64,000 bases of DNA from positions 6,419,130-6,483,129 of the forward strand of contig OY757904.1 in assembly GCA_963585895.1 (NCBI GenBank), given 5' to 3'. The DNA is from Sepioteuthis lessoniana (Eukaryota; Mollusca; Cephalopoda; Myopsida; Loliginidae). The position numbers and the translations under genes are program-made. A model generated the notes under the pieces. That model searched no databases. It was not told the origin of the DNA and was given only the letters and a program-made list of their open reading frames with translations. Within the stretch, counting starts at the first letter, position 1; each line of letters opens with the position of its first letter. Shown here piece after piece: positions 1 through 11,542 of this stretch.

Positions 1-1962
1 AGGGACGACAAGTTTTCAAAATCACAAGAAAAAATAGCTCACCTTATGTGCATGGATATGAAGCCATTGGCAAAACGTAAAAAAGAACTGGAGACCTAGA
101 TACAAGCAATAAGAATATACAGTCAGGATATAAAAATGGAATTTGGCATTGAGAAATGTGACATGCTGATAATGAAAAGTAGGAAAATAAAATTAGTGGA
201 AGGTATATAACTAGAACAAGAAGGCATTAGGACGCTTAGAGAGACGTAAAACTACAAGTTCTTGGGAATATTGGAAGCGGACACCATCAAACAAGCAGAG
301 ATGAAGGAAACAATAAGAAAAATGTATCTCAGAAGAACGAGAAAACATGTCGAAACCAAGCTCTGTATTATGTACGAATGAAGAGACGGCAATACTTTTT
401 TTTTAAAACATACACTAAGCGTTTATTTACGAAAAGGTCGAAATGTTTCAGGTGTGAGAGAGACAGAGACAAAGAAACGAACTCAGGACTGCGATTATTG
501 ACCCCATATCTTTTAAACCAACGTTGTGATTCTATATTCAGAGCCCCATTTGGTATTTCTTCTGCTTCTCAACGCGAGGCCACTGATCCCCAGGACCATG
601 CCCCAGGTGGCTTCTGCTCTGACTTCCCGCTTTTTTGACTGACAATCTGTCCTGTGTGCGTTGAAACTGTGTGCTTATATAATATTCATAACGTCCACGT
701 GCTTTCCTTCCGATTCCCAATTCACGTGATTCATTTCTGCTGTCCCCTTGTTCACACAAGAGGAATATCCTGTTTAGAAATCCCCAGCTAACATGCTGTC
801 AAAGGTCAACATCTGCAGCAGAAATCTCATCAAAGGAATAAACACCTATGACTATTCTTGGACAAGGGAAGAACTCTGACAAATGGACCAAAAAACGAGA
901 AAGTTGATGACGACACACAAGGCGTTACATCCGAAAGATAACATAGACAGACTGTATGTTTCAAGAAAAGAAGGAGGAAGAGGACTTGCTTGCGTTGTGA
1001 TTGCGTAGATGCATCAATACAAGGACTCGGGAATTATATTAAGAAAATCAAAGAAAGATTATTTACAGCAGTCAATAACAGCAATGGCAACGTGAGTACA
1101 GATAGAAAAAAACAATAACTAGGAAACAGAAATGGGAAAAAGACAACAGTATGGATATTTCAAGCGACTAACTGGCGATATTGCACACGAGAAGACTTAG
1201 ACATGGCTACAAAAGGGAAAGCTCAAGATATAGCAGTTCAAAACAACGTCATAAGAACTAATTATGTTAAAGAGAAAATCGATGAAGCAACAGAGTGGCA
1301 GGTGAAAGTTATACGGAAAAAGAGATGAAACGTTTAATCACACGGTAAGTAAACACAGCAAACTAGCGAAAAAGCAGTACAAGAAAAGGTATAATTGGGT
1401 GGGAAAGGTGATCCACAGGGAATTATGCAAGAGATTGAATTTTGACACTACTATCAATTGGTATATGAATAAATAAGAATTCTTCCTAGAAAATGAGATT
1501 CATAAAATTCTCAGGGGTTTTCAGATACAAATGGATCACCTAATCCCAGCTAAAAGGCCATACCTAGAGATAATTACCAAAACAAATTGAACTTGTTGCT
1601 TAGTGGATTTTGCTTTTCTAGCAGACCACAGAGGGAAAATAAAAGAAAAAGAAAAGATACACAAATGCCAGGAGAGAACTTTTAAAAAAAAACTGTAGGA
1701 CATGTTGGTGATTGTGATAGCAATTTAATTAGTGCGTTTGGAAAGGTTTCGAAAGGCTTGGAAAGGGGACTGGAAAAAGTTTGAAAATGAAGAAAGAATC
1801 GAAACCATGCAGACTAGAGCATTGTTGGAATCGGCCTGAATACTAAGAAGAGTCCTGAATTCCTGAAGAGACTTTTTGTCACTCAGACGCTTGTGAAAGA
1901 CTACCATCAAACGTTGGTCTGAAAAACTCGCAAGGAGGAAAATAATAATTATAATTATAATA
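1..1962 (+). mobile_element. RLE-type (R4/Dong-like) LINE, decayed copy 1
   Basis: This is the 3' two-thirds of a non-LTR retrotransposon, interrupted at about 371-815. Conceptual translation in shifting frames matches the copy at 62076-63775. It covers the end of the reverse transcriptase (the YMDD site has decayed to CMDM near 49-60), the thumb region (IRIYSQDIKMEFGIEKC), the block MDQKTRKLMTTHKALHPKD near 880-940, and the C-terminal region with a ruined RPD site (RPY near 1552). It ends in an AAT-rich tail at about 1940-1962. Many stops and frameshifts make it a pseudogene. The class call rests on the restriction-like endonuclease pattern RPD-x14-D, which is intact in sister copies; R4/Dong within that class is inference. 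The 5' part lies outside the window. Confidence 0.8.
371..815. other. Unidentified insertion inside the LINE
   Basis: The LINE reading frame runs up to a stretch reading RRTRKHVETK near 360 and resumes with SRNLIKGIN near 820. The 445 bases between have no counterpart in the sister LINE copy at 62076. The insert is more GC-rich than its surroundings and has a T-run at 398-405. It holds overlapping open frames of 73-86 codons on both strands that resemble nothing I know. I see no clear terminal inverted repeat or tRNA promoter. It could be a non-autonomous element or a filler segment. Edges are good to about 10 bases. Confidence 0.5.
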
Positions 1963-2515
1963 ATCCACTGAGATTTGTGCAAAAAATTTAAATTGGGCCA
2001 TACGAACAAATGGTACATGCACAGCTCAGAATCTGTCCTGGAGAATGAGACGCTCAAACCTCTCTGGTTTTTTGAGATACTAACGGATCACCTAATCTCG
2101 GTCAGACGACCAGACCTAGTAATAATCAATATGAAAAAGAGAACTTGCAGAATTATGGTCTTTGCTGTCTCGTCTGATCACAGTGTAAAATTGAAAGAAA
2201 GCGAAAAGAAGGTTAAGTACCTCGACCTTTGCTAGGGAATTGAAAAAACTGTGGAACATGAAAGTGACGATTATACCAATTGTAATTGGTGCTCTTGGTA
2301 CAGTCACCAAAGGATTGATACAAGTACGGGAGGACTTTGAAATAAGAGGAAGAGTGGAGACCATTAAAACAACAGCGTTATTTTGATCGGCCAGAATACT
2401 GAGAAGAGTCCTGAAGACTTGAGGAAGACTTGCTGTCACTCAAACTCCAGTGAGAAACTATCAGCTAAAGCTGGTGCAAAAAACTCGAAAAGGAGTAAAT
2501 AACAATAATAAACAG
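1963..2515 (+). mobile_element. RLE-type LINE, 5'-truncated copy 2
   Basis: This second copy begins directly after the AAT-rich tail of the first and repeats the same C-terminal sequence. It reads LCKKFKLGHTNKWYMH from about 1975, then the endonuclease-like site RRPDLVIINMKK (2102-2137). The final aspartate has changed (MVFAV in place of VDFAV). The terminal block of the family follows at 2250-2500 in broken frames. It ends in another A/T tail near 2500-2510. Copy 2 appears to have inserted at the tail of copy 1. The longest open part is 1975-2235. It is non-functional. Confidence 0.8.
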
Positions 2516-2624
2516 CGCCATAAAAACTAATTCTATTAAAGTGAAAATTGATTATACGCAACAGAATAGTAAGTTTAGGTTATATACTTTGTTTTTCTTG
2601 TGTTTTATGGCATATCAAATCCTG

Positions 2625-2626
2625 CT

Positions 2627-2681
<55 letters not shown>
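2625..2681. repeat. (TA)n microsatellite
   Basis: About 28 nearly pure TA units with one TG interruption. The poly-isoleucine/tyrosine open frame across it has no meaning as a protein. Confidence 0.97.
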
Positions 2682-2684
<3 letters not shown>

Positions 2685-2699
2685 AATGCCTTCGTCCAG

Positions 2700-3655
2700 A
2701 ATTTGAATTTGGTTAGGTGGACTTATTTCCTATAACCTTTAAACCTCTATATGTATGTTTTTATTTTGTTTTTGTTTTTTTGCGGGGGGTTGTTTTTTAG
2801 GCGATGTGTTTTTTACTTTTTTAAATGACCACGCACATTTAAATGTGTTGATAAGTATAGTGCAAGTTTCTGCTCATATTTCTTTTACTATAGATCATCT
2901 TCACAAATTGCAAAGCATTTATTATGACATAGCAGCATTTTTTAGCGAAACGTTGATTGAATGTTGCTTTCTTCATATCTTATTGATTTTCTATTGATTT
3001 ATCTTTAGCAAAACTTTACCGTCTTAAGATAAGAATGTGATATTTGATTGTGATTTGTGTGTATTAGAAAAGAACTCAACTCCGCTTGATGAAATCAACA
3101 GTAGATATTGGAATTTTTACCAATTCATCGCATAGACAAGAAAAGATCCAAGAGTGGAGCATAAAATGCAAATTCACTTCTCAGAAGCTATCAACTAACA
3201 TTCAGAGAAAATAGTAATGGACTGGAAATACTCGGTATTCTCTTCCGCTCTTTTCCTTTTTAATATTGGGATATACTTAAAGTATTCTCTTCTTACACGT
3301 ATATCTATTGGTTTTCAATTTCATCTTGATCTGTCATGTAAAAAGACCAGAAAGAATATCGCCTAGCAAAATTAACAACGATTCAAGTGCAGAAATATCA
3401 GATAAACTTTGTAATGTTTATATGTGAATATGAATAGGTCTGTGTTCCAAAGAGAAATTTTTGACTCTTTATATTCCAAAAAGAAAAATAATTCTGGCTA
3501 GATATGATAATTCAGTAGAAAAAAGAGGAAGATAATATGCAGTTGTTTCACTTGAAGTGTTTATGGCAACTGTAAAATATTGTTTTGATTCTTTTCCTAT
3601 TTTTATTACCAATAAATTGTCGTGCAATCGGCGAGGCATCGAATATGTTGATCTT
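2700..3655. other. AT-rich spacer, nothing recognised
   Basis: No repeat family, RNA gene or protein motif seen. The 80-codon open frame at 2755-2997 starts in a T/G-rich homopolymeric patch and shows no recognisable motif. Confidence 0.5.
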
Positions 3656-3659
3656 ATCC

Positions 3660-4005
3660 CCTGCAGACCATACCATCAAAAAGGTTTTACTCTGGGTATG
3701 ACAATAAACTGTATTTGGTATGTGATATGGGTTCTGAAAATGTAGGGAATATAGAATACCGCTTCATTGCCATTACTTCTTGTTTCACTCTGAACTATTA
3801 TGGAAAACCTGCGAGGGTTCCATCTATGGCTCCAATAGATATGTTTGAAAATTATTCTTATCAGATAGAAATACATGATATCATATTACTCTCTGAAAAA
3901 CTCTTAAGAAACAATTGCACAAAATTTTTTAATGTGAATGTACAATGTACGCGATTTCTTAACCTCTTGGTATGAAATACCCCGAAGCAAGTTTCATGCC
4001 CTAAA
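3660..4005 (+). repeat. Family A dispersed repeat, copy 1
   Basis: Diverged copy of a roughly 400-bp repeat found nine times in the window. Shared landmarks are GACAATAAACTGTATTTGG-like sequence near 3700, AATACCGCTTCATTGCCATT near 3758-3777, and the AATAGATNTGTTTGAAAAT block near 3834-3852. The 3' part carries GTACAATGTACNCGAT (3940-3955). The open frames across it are incidental. Confidence 0.7.
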
Positions 4006-4009
4006 ACTC

Positions 4010-5515
4010 AATTCTCGATACATCAATAGTATATGTTTATGGCTAATAAAATGTATAAAAAGAATTGAAAAATATCTGATTATACTTTTCTAAACCTAAT
4101 TAAAGTATTTGCAGTTTAAGAATTCGTCCATTGAAAAAAAAGGCCGAAAAGTGAATGATCATCAATTATTTTACCTTTAAAATCTGACCAGCAACATCTG
4201 GAAATTTTCAGAAAAGCTAGAAACAAAAAATATGTAGATCATTATATAAGTTTTCGAATTATTTTAACTCGTCCTTATTTTTATTTGATTAACACGCGTG
4301 CAGAATATATTCATGAATTTTCTTTATTGATATAATTTTCCTTGAAGGTTAGTTTTACCCACATTTTTTTGCCTCAAGGATTTGGCTTTATGATCCATCA
4401 AATATTCTTTAAAATACCCAACCTGTATGATAGGGTGATAATATTTATTAAAATAGCTATTACTTTGATTGAGATGGTGCTGATCAGTTCTTTAATATAA
4501 ACCATAATTAAAGAGCTTATCTCACCTTATTTCAGATATGCAATTTAAAACTTTCATCCATAAGGTAAAAGATAGAACGTTTTAAAGAGCGGGCAAGCTC
4601 ATTTGTAGCGTCAGCGAGCATTTAACACAGACGTTCTGTAAAGTACAATAAGAAAACCTTTTGCATCAAAACTTAATTGCAACAGATCCCTCGCTAACTA
4701 TCCTGGACTCAATCTTATCCTTGGATCCAAGAGGAGATATCAAAAGGGTTGTTCTTGCCCTGTGCTCCCTCATGTTCACGAAAAATTCACGCATGAATTT
4801 CCTTTTTAATTTAAAGGATACATGATCCACCGAGCAATAGGGAACATCTTGTTCATGGTATTACGCAATCACTGTCCAATTGACATTTCGAACATTAAAA
4901 ACGATATAAAACTGCAGAAGAGGAAAAAGAACTAAATTTACAAGTGAAGAGATAAAAAGATACCATTTGCATATCACAAATTTCACCAGCTGAAAATCAC
5001 TAATTTACCGATAGCAAACACAACTAATTATTTAAGGTCAAACTCATTAAAGTGTTGATTGTTGAGATGCTTGTCACAATATTCAAATTAGTATTTAAAC
5101 CTATACAGATTAAGTGACAGTTAGATACACTACTCACTATTTGGGCATTACTAAATGGGGTTGTGGTGTAATATATAGCAAAACACAGTAAAGTTGACAC
5201 CTTTGAATGGGATCTTCCACTTCGATTCAATAATGTCTTCACTTTTCCTAGTTAATTAAGTTTTGAATTTTTCTCCTTAATGTTGTACTTTAATATACAT
5301 TTCTTTGATGCTTACATAATCTATAATATTGACATTATGCACACAAACAATCGGTGATGATTTTGTGGGAAATGTGCTAGTATCTCTCAGTTCAATCCAT
5401 ATCGACTGAACCATAAATTTGGCTTCTCGTATTGGCTATATCAATCTCGAAGCGACGTAAATTTTTCTGTCACTGGAAAATACTACACAAACTCTTTCTT
5501 TTAAATATTTGTACA
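4010..5515. other. AT-rich spacer, nothing recognised
   Basis: About 1.5 kb with no repeat copy, promoter-like RNA gene or coding motif I can support. Short open frames (for example 5024-5242, minus) have no family resemblance. Confidence 0.5.
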
Positions 5516-5518
5516 AAT

Positions 5519-5604
5519 GTAACATCAGTAACGAGTAATGTAACAAATGTAACATCAGTAACGAGTAATGTAACATCAGTAACTGGTAATGTAACATCAG
5601 TAAG
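5519..5604. repeat. 21-bp tandem repeat
   Basis: About four units of a 21-base motif built on GTAACATCAGTAACGAGTAAT; the second unit is offset by a 9-base spacer (GTAACAAAT). The repeat creates an artificial N-V-T-S pattern in the open frame at 5432-5698. Confidence 0.85.
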
Positions 5605-6155
5605 CAGCGAGGATGATTTGAACTCAGTTTCCCGAATCTATTTTCCCAAACACATTTTTAAATTTATACGACTACTCAGGCAAAAATTCGCCAAATGAAG
5701 CCGGAACAGATTATGGTAGCATCTTAATATCAAAATATGAAAGCATAATGGGTTTTCTAAATAATAGTTTTTGTAAGGTATTTTCTAAGAAAAGTGTATT
5801 TTATACTCAATATAAAATCTCCGCAGTATCCATAGCAGTTATTAACTTTGCTTTTACTTGGGGGGGGAGTTACACTTCATGGTTGTTTATTTTATTTCTT
5901 CAATAAATATTTATAGCGTTTTTAAATAATAAGGTTTACTTTGATATCCACGGAACAGTGATTAGAAGATATTGTTTTTGATATTCTATCAATTCAAGCA
6001 GAAATTGATGGAATTAAATGCAAAGAAAAAATATGCCCCATTAATTTTCTTTTAAAAAATACTTGTGTGTACTTTCTCAAATGAAGGAAAATCTTTCGAG
6101 TGTAACGGAGAATAGCTTAAAAGAAGATAAGTGAAAAATTTAATTCTTTTTTCAG
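5605..6155. other. AT-rich spacer, nothing recognised
   Basis: Contains a G8 run near 5862-5869 and A/T runs. No feature identified. Confidence 0.5.
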
Positions 6156-6157
6156 AT

Positions 6158-6333
<176 letters not shown>

Positions 6334-6334
6334 A

Positions 6335-6694
6335 CGATTGAAAAATAAAAATGTGCCCAAGACTTCATAAGTTGAGCAATATACAATACAAAAATATATA
6401 ATATCAAATACAAAACCCACCAAGTTTTCTTACGACTCCAGGAAAACTTTAACCTTTCAATCAATCAACTAAGATTTATGCATTTTGCCGATAATTAATT
6501 TCCTTATCACGTTATTAACATTAATTTGATTTTATTTCTTTTAGGTTTAAATGAAGCAGACTTTATGCATATTAAGAGGACCCGTAGTTTTCTATAAAAT
6601 TAAAGAAGGATTTTAAAACTTAATTAGATATGTCATGATATTTCATGAACTACTTCATACGAACAATAATTTGGCTATACACACTTTTACATAC
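6335..6694. other. AT-rich spacer, nothing recognised
   Basis: No repeat or coding signal identified. Confidence 0.45.
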
Positions 6695-6880
6695 GGTTGT
6701 TTCCGTTTCAAGTGCATGACGCTCGTATCCTTGGAAAGGGCGGGAATCTATCAATTCTTTCCTGTCGATTGGCAAAAAGTAAGAAGATTGAGTCCTTTAG
6801 CCTTTGTATGGTAACTGGTTTAGGAGAAAGTAAACCAGCTATAGTTTGTATAACAATTTGTATTACATTCTACCCATGAC
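6695..6880 (+). repeat. SINE family C fragment
   Basis: Matches the body of the tRNA-derived family C: a CTNGTATCCTTGGAAAGG block (compare the family's TAATACCCTTGGGAAAGG), then TTTAGCCTTTGTATGGTAAC and CTGGTTTAGGAGAAAGTAAA. The tRNA-like head is missing. Confidence 0.65.
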
Positions 6881-6929
6881 GGAACAGTTGGATAAATAGT
6901 AATTTACAAAGCTCTTTGCTTCGATGTGG

Positions 6930-7030
6930 CACAAGGCCGAATGGATGAGGCGCCCTATGAGACTCGAACTTACTCGTGTAGGTTTGCTAGTCTAACTTGC
7001 TAACAATTACACCATCAGAAGTGCCCACTG
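6930..7030 (-). repeat. tRNA-derived SINE head
   Basis: Reverse-strand tRNA-like head. The complement of 6995-7015 gives TGGTGTAATTGTTAGCAAG (A-box-like). The complement of 6962-6974 gives AGTTCGAGTCTCA (B-box-like). It points away from the family C fragment at 6695-6880, so the two pieces are separate insertions or a rearranged pair. Confidence 0.65.
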
Positions 7031-7119
7031 TTGAAAAAATATCCATTTTACTTTGTAATGTTTCTTATTCATGAAAAATGATCGCATATATCATAGAAAA
7101 TCGCTCGATAATTCCATGG

Positions 7120-7500
7120 TTGATTTGTTAATTCTGTTTTACTGCATATCAACCCTTGTAGGTTATTAAATGCCAAACCCTCTTCATGCATATATATTAA
7201 ATAAATTTTTATACGAGTTAAATGGTTTCAAATATTGCCCTCTAACCCTATTAGTTCTATTCGCCGTGGTTAAATGGTTTCCAATATGATGAAAAAATTA
7301 AGCAGTTCTATTTGAGCCATAGTCGGGACTCTAACAGGTACTACGACTCCGGGTCAGTGTGGACTTGGTAGTAATGGCAATGAAGAGTTAGTCGACATTT
7401 CCCAAAGCTCGGCTAATGTTTAGTGGTTTAGTATCATATCCAGGACACTTATTGGGGGATCTTACCTCTCTGCAGAGATGCAGACGACTCGGCCTTCGAT
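7120..7500 (-). repeat. Family A dispersed repeat, copy 2 (left arm of inverted pair)
   Basis: A complete-looking copy. In the minus sense it begins near 7500 (CATCTCTGCAGAGAGGTAAG) and runs through GACCCGGAGTCGTAGTACCT and TTTGAAACCATTTAACTCG. It ends with the tail GGGTTGATATGCAGTAAAAC near 7130-7150. That tail is shared with tRNA-SINE family B. Confidence 0.8.
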
Positions 7501-7554
7501 AATTAGAGTTGAAACATTAATATTAAAGAAAACGATAAAAGAATATTGTAAAAA

Positions 7555-8045
7555 TCAAATACTAAACTTATTCAAATGACACCCGGCTGGGGTGGCTTTA
7601 GATAATACCGACTGCATCTCTGCAAAGGAGTAAGACCCCCCCCACGAGTGTCCTGGATATAACACTAAAGAATCTGATGGTGAGGCACTAGTCCTAAAGC
7701 TTTGGGGAATGCAGAATACCCCTTCATTCTTATTACTCTCATGTCCACTCTGACTCGGAGTGGTAGCACCTGATAGGGTTTTATCTACGGGTTCTATCTT
7801 GAACTGTTTGAAATTTAAATTGAGTGCAAACAAATGACTTATTGTAAATTGAATTGTTAGATATAGAACTGTGTATAAACAAACTGATGTTTAATTGAAT
7901 TGTTAGTGATAGATAGCAATACTTGAAACCATTTAACTTTGTTGACTTATGTTTAGGCATCATATATATCTAATATATATGTAAAAACCGGATTTGGCAT
8001 GAAATAACCTACAATTGTTGATATGCCATAAAACCAAACTAAACC
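7555..8045 (+). repeat. Family A dispersed repeat, copy 3 (right arm of inverted pair)
   Basis: Starts with GACTGCATCTCTGCAAAGG near 7608 and carries the landmarks GTGTCCTGGATATAACACTA, CTCTGACTCGGAGTGGTAGC and ACTTGAAACCATTTAAC. It ends TTGATATGCCATAAAACC near 8018. It faces the copy at 7120-7500 across about 60-100 bases. Confidence 0.85.
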
Positions 8046-8149
8046 AATTGTTCAAATGACACTGTAAATGGAATCAGTTTTAAAAAGTCATTCGCAAGAT
8101 TAAAAATTGAGGTTTTGACTTAATTTACAAATGTATAAAAAAATGATCG

Positions 8150-8215
8150 TTGGTTGGTTGGTTGGTTGGTTGAGTTTAACGGCATTTCAACCCGTCTATG
8201 TTATTTTGTGCCAAG
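8150..8215 (-). repeat. Family A/B 3' tail fragment
   Basis: (GGTT)n then GAGTTTAACGGCATTTCAAC: the complement of a family A 3' end (GTTGAAATGCCGTTAAA plus a short tandem tail). No body attached. Confidence 0.65.
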
Positions 8216-8329
8216 AGGTTAGGGAACAATATACGTTATACGTCTACATTTTTGTTATTAACAGTTTGAATTGTATGTTAGCATTGTGGAAATTATATTG
8301 AGTGGTGACGTTGTATGGTATTGATCGGG

Positions 8330-9700
8330 TTGATATTTTTTGGAGTCATTTTTTGGTATAATTTTATTTCTCTCTAAAAGGACAGAATATTATCTACGTT
8401 GACATTTTCAAATAGATCTTTCATGTTATTTGCGTTTAAAAAGCTTTTTTCTGATGAGAGTGAAAGCTTTACATTCTATGATAAAGTGTTTAACAGCGTA
8501 GAGTGTTTGACATTTTACACACTATGCTTGCTGTTCTTGTTTGGATATAAGGGAGTGCATAAGTCTTGTGAAACCAATCAGGATATAGTGACTTGAATTT
8601 GTTGGAAGCTAAATCTAAAGCTGATTTAGCTACTGAGTCAACTCTTTCATTTCCCTTCATTCTAATGTGACTTAGGATCCAGCATATAAGAATCTCTTTT
8701 GAGATAAACATGAATTCCAATCTACTCAGGATTTAAATGATTAAAGACTCTTCTATTTTTTCTCAGTGAGTCAGAGAATACGATAAAGCTTTTGTGGTTG
8801 CTTTCAGAAATAATGCTGAGTGCTAGATCTATTGCATAGGCTTCAACTATAAAGATGAAGCTTTCCTTGGGAAGAGTTTTTTTTTTTATATAATTTTGCT
8901 GTTTACAATGGCTACTCACGCTGTCTTATCTTTCTCTGAGGCCATCTGTAAAAATGTCGAGGTGATTGGAATGATTTTCCAGGATATTGCGGAGTTTATC
9001 TTGATAAGTGCAAGGATTGATTTTTAGTTTTGGGAAGTTCGCTTAGTTAGAAGATCACATTAGGTTTTCCATAATCCAAAGTGATGTTTTAGATATGATG
9101 GCATCATGAATTTTGGTGAGATGGATTTTAGATTCTTCGAAAGTGGGTTCCACTCGGAGACCAAAAGGTTTTATTGATTTTTTCTTTCAAAACCCTGCTT
9201 GTATCTTAAATTTAAAATGCAATCGTAAGCTGGGTTAGATGGGCAGGATTTGAGTTTAATGTAGTATTGGAGAGCCAGCTTTTTACATCTGAGTTATAGG
9301 AATGTTTCATGAACTTCGGCGTGATGGTTCTCAACTGGAAAAATTTTTGAAGGCTTGTAAGACTAGTCTTTGTGGTGTATGTTCTTTTACGTAGAACTTC
9401 CTGGCAGATCTATTGATAAAACTTGTGTAGTCAAGTTGTGAGTGGATCAGTGATCTGTATAGTTTCTTTATGGGCGACTGCTCATAAAAGTTGTTGGGCT
9501 CTGGTGTATTCGGTTAATAAATATTTTATATGAGAAATGAATGTCGGGTTTTTTATGGAACATGACACCAAGAAACTTATACTGACCAATGACGGGTATT
9601 TCACTTTCCTCAAGTTTCATGACAGAGTCATTGTGTATTTTCACAGAATTTTGAAGCCGCAGTCTGTTACCCATTTGTTTATTTCATTGGAGTTTAACTG
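8330..9700 (-). mobile_element. RNase-H-bearing LINE (I-superfamily-like), decayed
   Basis: Broken minus-strand frames give the end of a reverse transcriptase (near 9570-9600, YKFLGVMFHKKPDI, the usual thumb motif). They then give an RNase H domain: AYAIDLALSIISESNHKSF with FSDSL near 8755-8860, and GNERVDSVAKSALDL near 8610-8655. A C-terminal Cys/His piece (VKHFIIECKAF) lies near 8460-8495. RNase H after the RT is known from the I/LOA/Ingi side of LINEs. The clade cannot be fixed from this remnant. At least four frame breaks make it dead. Confidence 0.75.
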
Positions 9701-9764
9701 TAATTGTGTTTGTTAGAAAAAGGTGTTTTAAGGGAGTCGTTTAGGGGTTTTTTTTTCTGGCTAC

Positions 9765-10720
9765 TTTCCGAAACATAAAAATTCAATGCCTAATATCAAT
9801 TTCCGTTGCATCTATTCGAAATGCATCAGTCAAGATGAGTCAAAACAATCTTACAAGTATGTAGTTTCGGTTGGCCCTCATATTTCCCCTTTTGATTTAT
9901 TTCTATTTTTCTGGTGAACGTAAAATCGCTGCTCGACGGAGACAAACGTACGTGATTATGAACTTTTAGATATTTTCTCTACTTACAGTTAGATCAACGT
10001 AATAAAATCAGATTTTTGTTCTTGACATTTTCTTTCAGAATAACTTATTGACTCTCGACTGTAGGCTTCTGCTGTAATGTGCCAAGAGATTTTATAAAAT
10101 TCCAAGAAAGTTACTAGCCATGATCAGAGAGAATTAAGAAATATATTTACAATTGTCGCAAATTATGCAGTTCCTTTTCTACTTAATGTTTAAACTGCAT
10201 ATCAATTCCAGTTTTCACTCCAGTAGATACATTTAATGAGGCTTCCCAGTCAAAGCCATACATGCACTGTAGATTTTAACTTGTACAGAATTTGCATCAG
10301 GAGATTTGCCATTGGTAAGCAGGTTATGATAAAGATTTGTTTAGAATTTTGTTGATTGGCGCTTGTAAAGATGATCTGTGGTTTCATTATTAGTAGGTAA
10401 ATGGCTGTTCCGAACGTTTTTGAAGTGCTCATTCCATTGTTTGAGAATTTTCTATTAATCAATCATCTGTTTTTCCACCTACATTGAGAAATTAGACGAC
10501 AGTCTCATGGAAATACAGTTCTTGTTATGCCTGTTGGCTAAACTTTGGGCCTCTGCTTTCTGTCTTACTCAAGAGCAAAACACTTTTTTTGCTTTTGACA
10601 AAGTTTCTGTTAATTATTTTTTTCTTGTGGATGAACCGAACATTCATGCGAAAAACTTGATGAAAACAATCTTTATTATCCAATATTCAATACAGTTTTC
10701 GTCAATTTTTTGTTTTTGTT
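9765..10720. other. AT-rich spacer, nothing recognised
   Basis: About 950 bases without a repeat landmark or coding motif. Open frames at 10250-10462 (minus) and 10507-10731 (plus) look random. Confidence 0.45.
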
Positions 10721-10723
10721 TTA

Positions 10724-11140
10724 TTGTTTGATTGTTTGATTAATTGATTGATAAATTGATTGATTGATTGATTGATTGATTTTAGTGGCATGTCAACCCA
10801 TCCAGGGTTATTTTATGTCTGGTATTTATGAAATCAAATTCATTGTACATTCATTGTCACATTGCATAGTTGCTTTTTCAGAGTTCTTTTCTCTTTAGCG
10901 GGGAGGAGGCACAAGGTCTTATCGAATATGAATAATTCATAAACAGAACTATTTGACCCTTATGAGACCCTGATACTCTATGTCAAAGGAGACTTGGGGT
11001 AATGCCAAAAAACAGTACTCCATACTCCCCAGAGATCCGAAACTGGAACCTCTCTTAGCTTAGTGTCATACTCACATTCCCTATTTTGGAGGGGGATTCT
11101 TATCCTTCAGCATATTCTTGGCCTTGCCGACCGGTCGGAG
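10724..11140 (-). repeat. Family A dispersed repeat, copy 4
   Basis: Minus-strand copy with its 3' end in a TGAT/GATT short tandem tail (10724-10780). The complement shows GTTGACATGCCACTAAAATC, then TCTCATAAGGGTCAAATAG, TCTGGGGAGTATGGAGTACT and TATGACACTAAGC. It starts near 11120. Confidence 0.8.
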
Positions 11141-11540
11141 TTTTGTTTTAGGAGTTTAGTACTCTTATAAATATATAAATCAATTTGTCATATACTAGCC
11201 GTCCCGAAAGATAGATTTCAGGCATTTTTCCAGCGTATCTACGAAAAATGTTTAGAGATTCATTTTCATTAATTTGGTGTCAGTTTGAGACTTCGTATCT
11301 TTTAAGTGTCGTCTGGATTTTGAGGCGATTTTAAGTTTGGTGATCGTAAAATTATGATCTGTCAGGAAATCTGTTCCAGACGTAAGTCTTGCCACTCGTA
11401 CAACCAGTGAGCTGATAATTACAAAACTAATTGATTGCAATATTTAGAGAGACCGAGTGAGAGAGAGAGGAGGAGGAGGAGAGGCATGAATAACGTTTTG
11501 TTCCGGGTAAAGAAATAAAGGCAGATGTTCGTGTTAAAAT
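11140..11540. other. Spacer with short GA-rich patch
   Basis: Nothing recognised apart from an imperfect GA/GGA tract at 11457-11483. Confidence 0.45.
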
Positions 11541-11542
11541 AG

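Noticed and set aside
5432-5698. 88-codon frame rich in N-V-T-S
   Set aside because: The pattern comes from the 21-bp tandem repeat at 5519-5604, not from a glycoprotein.
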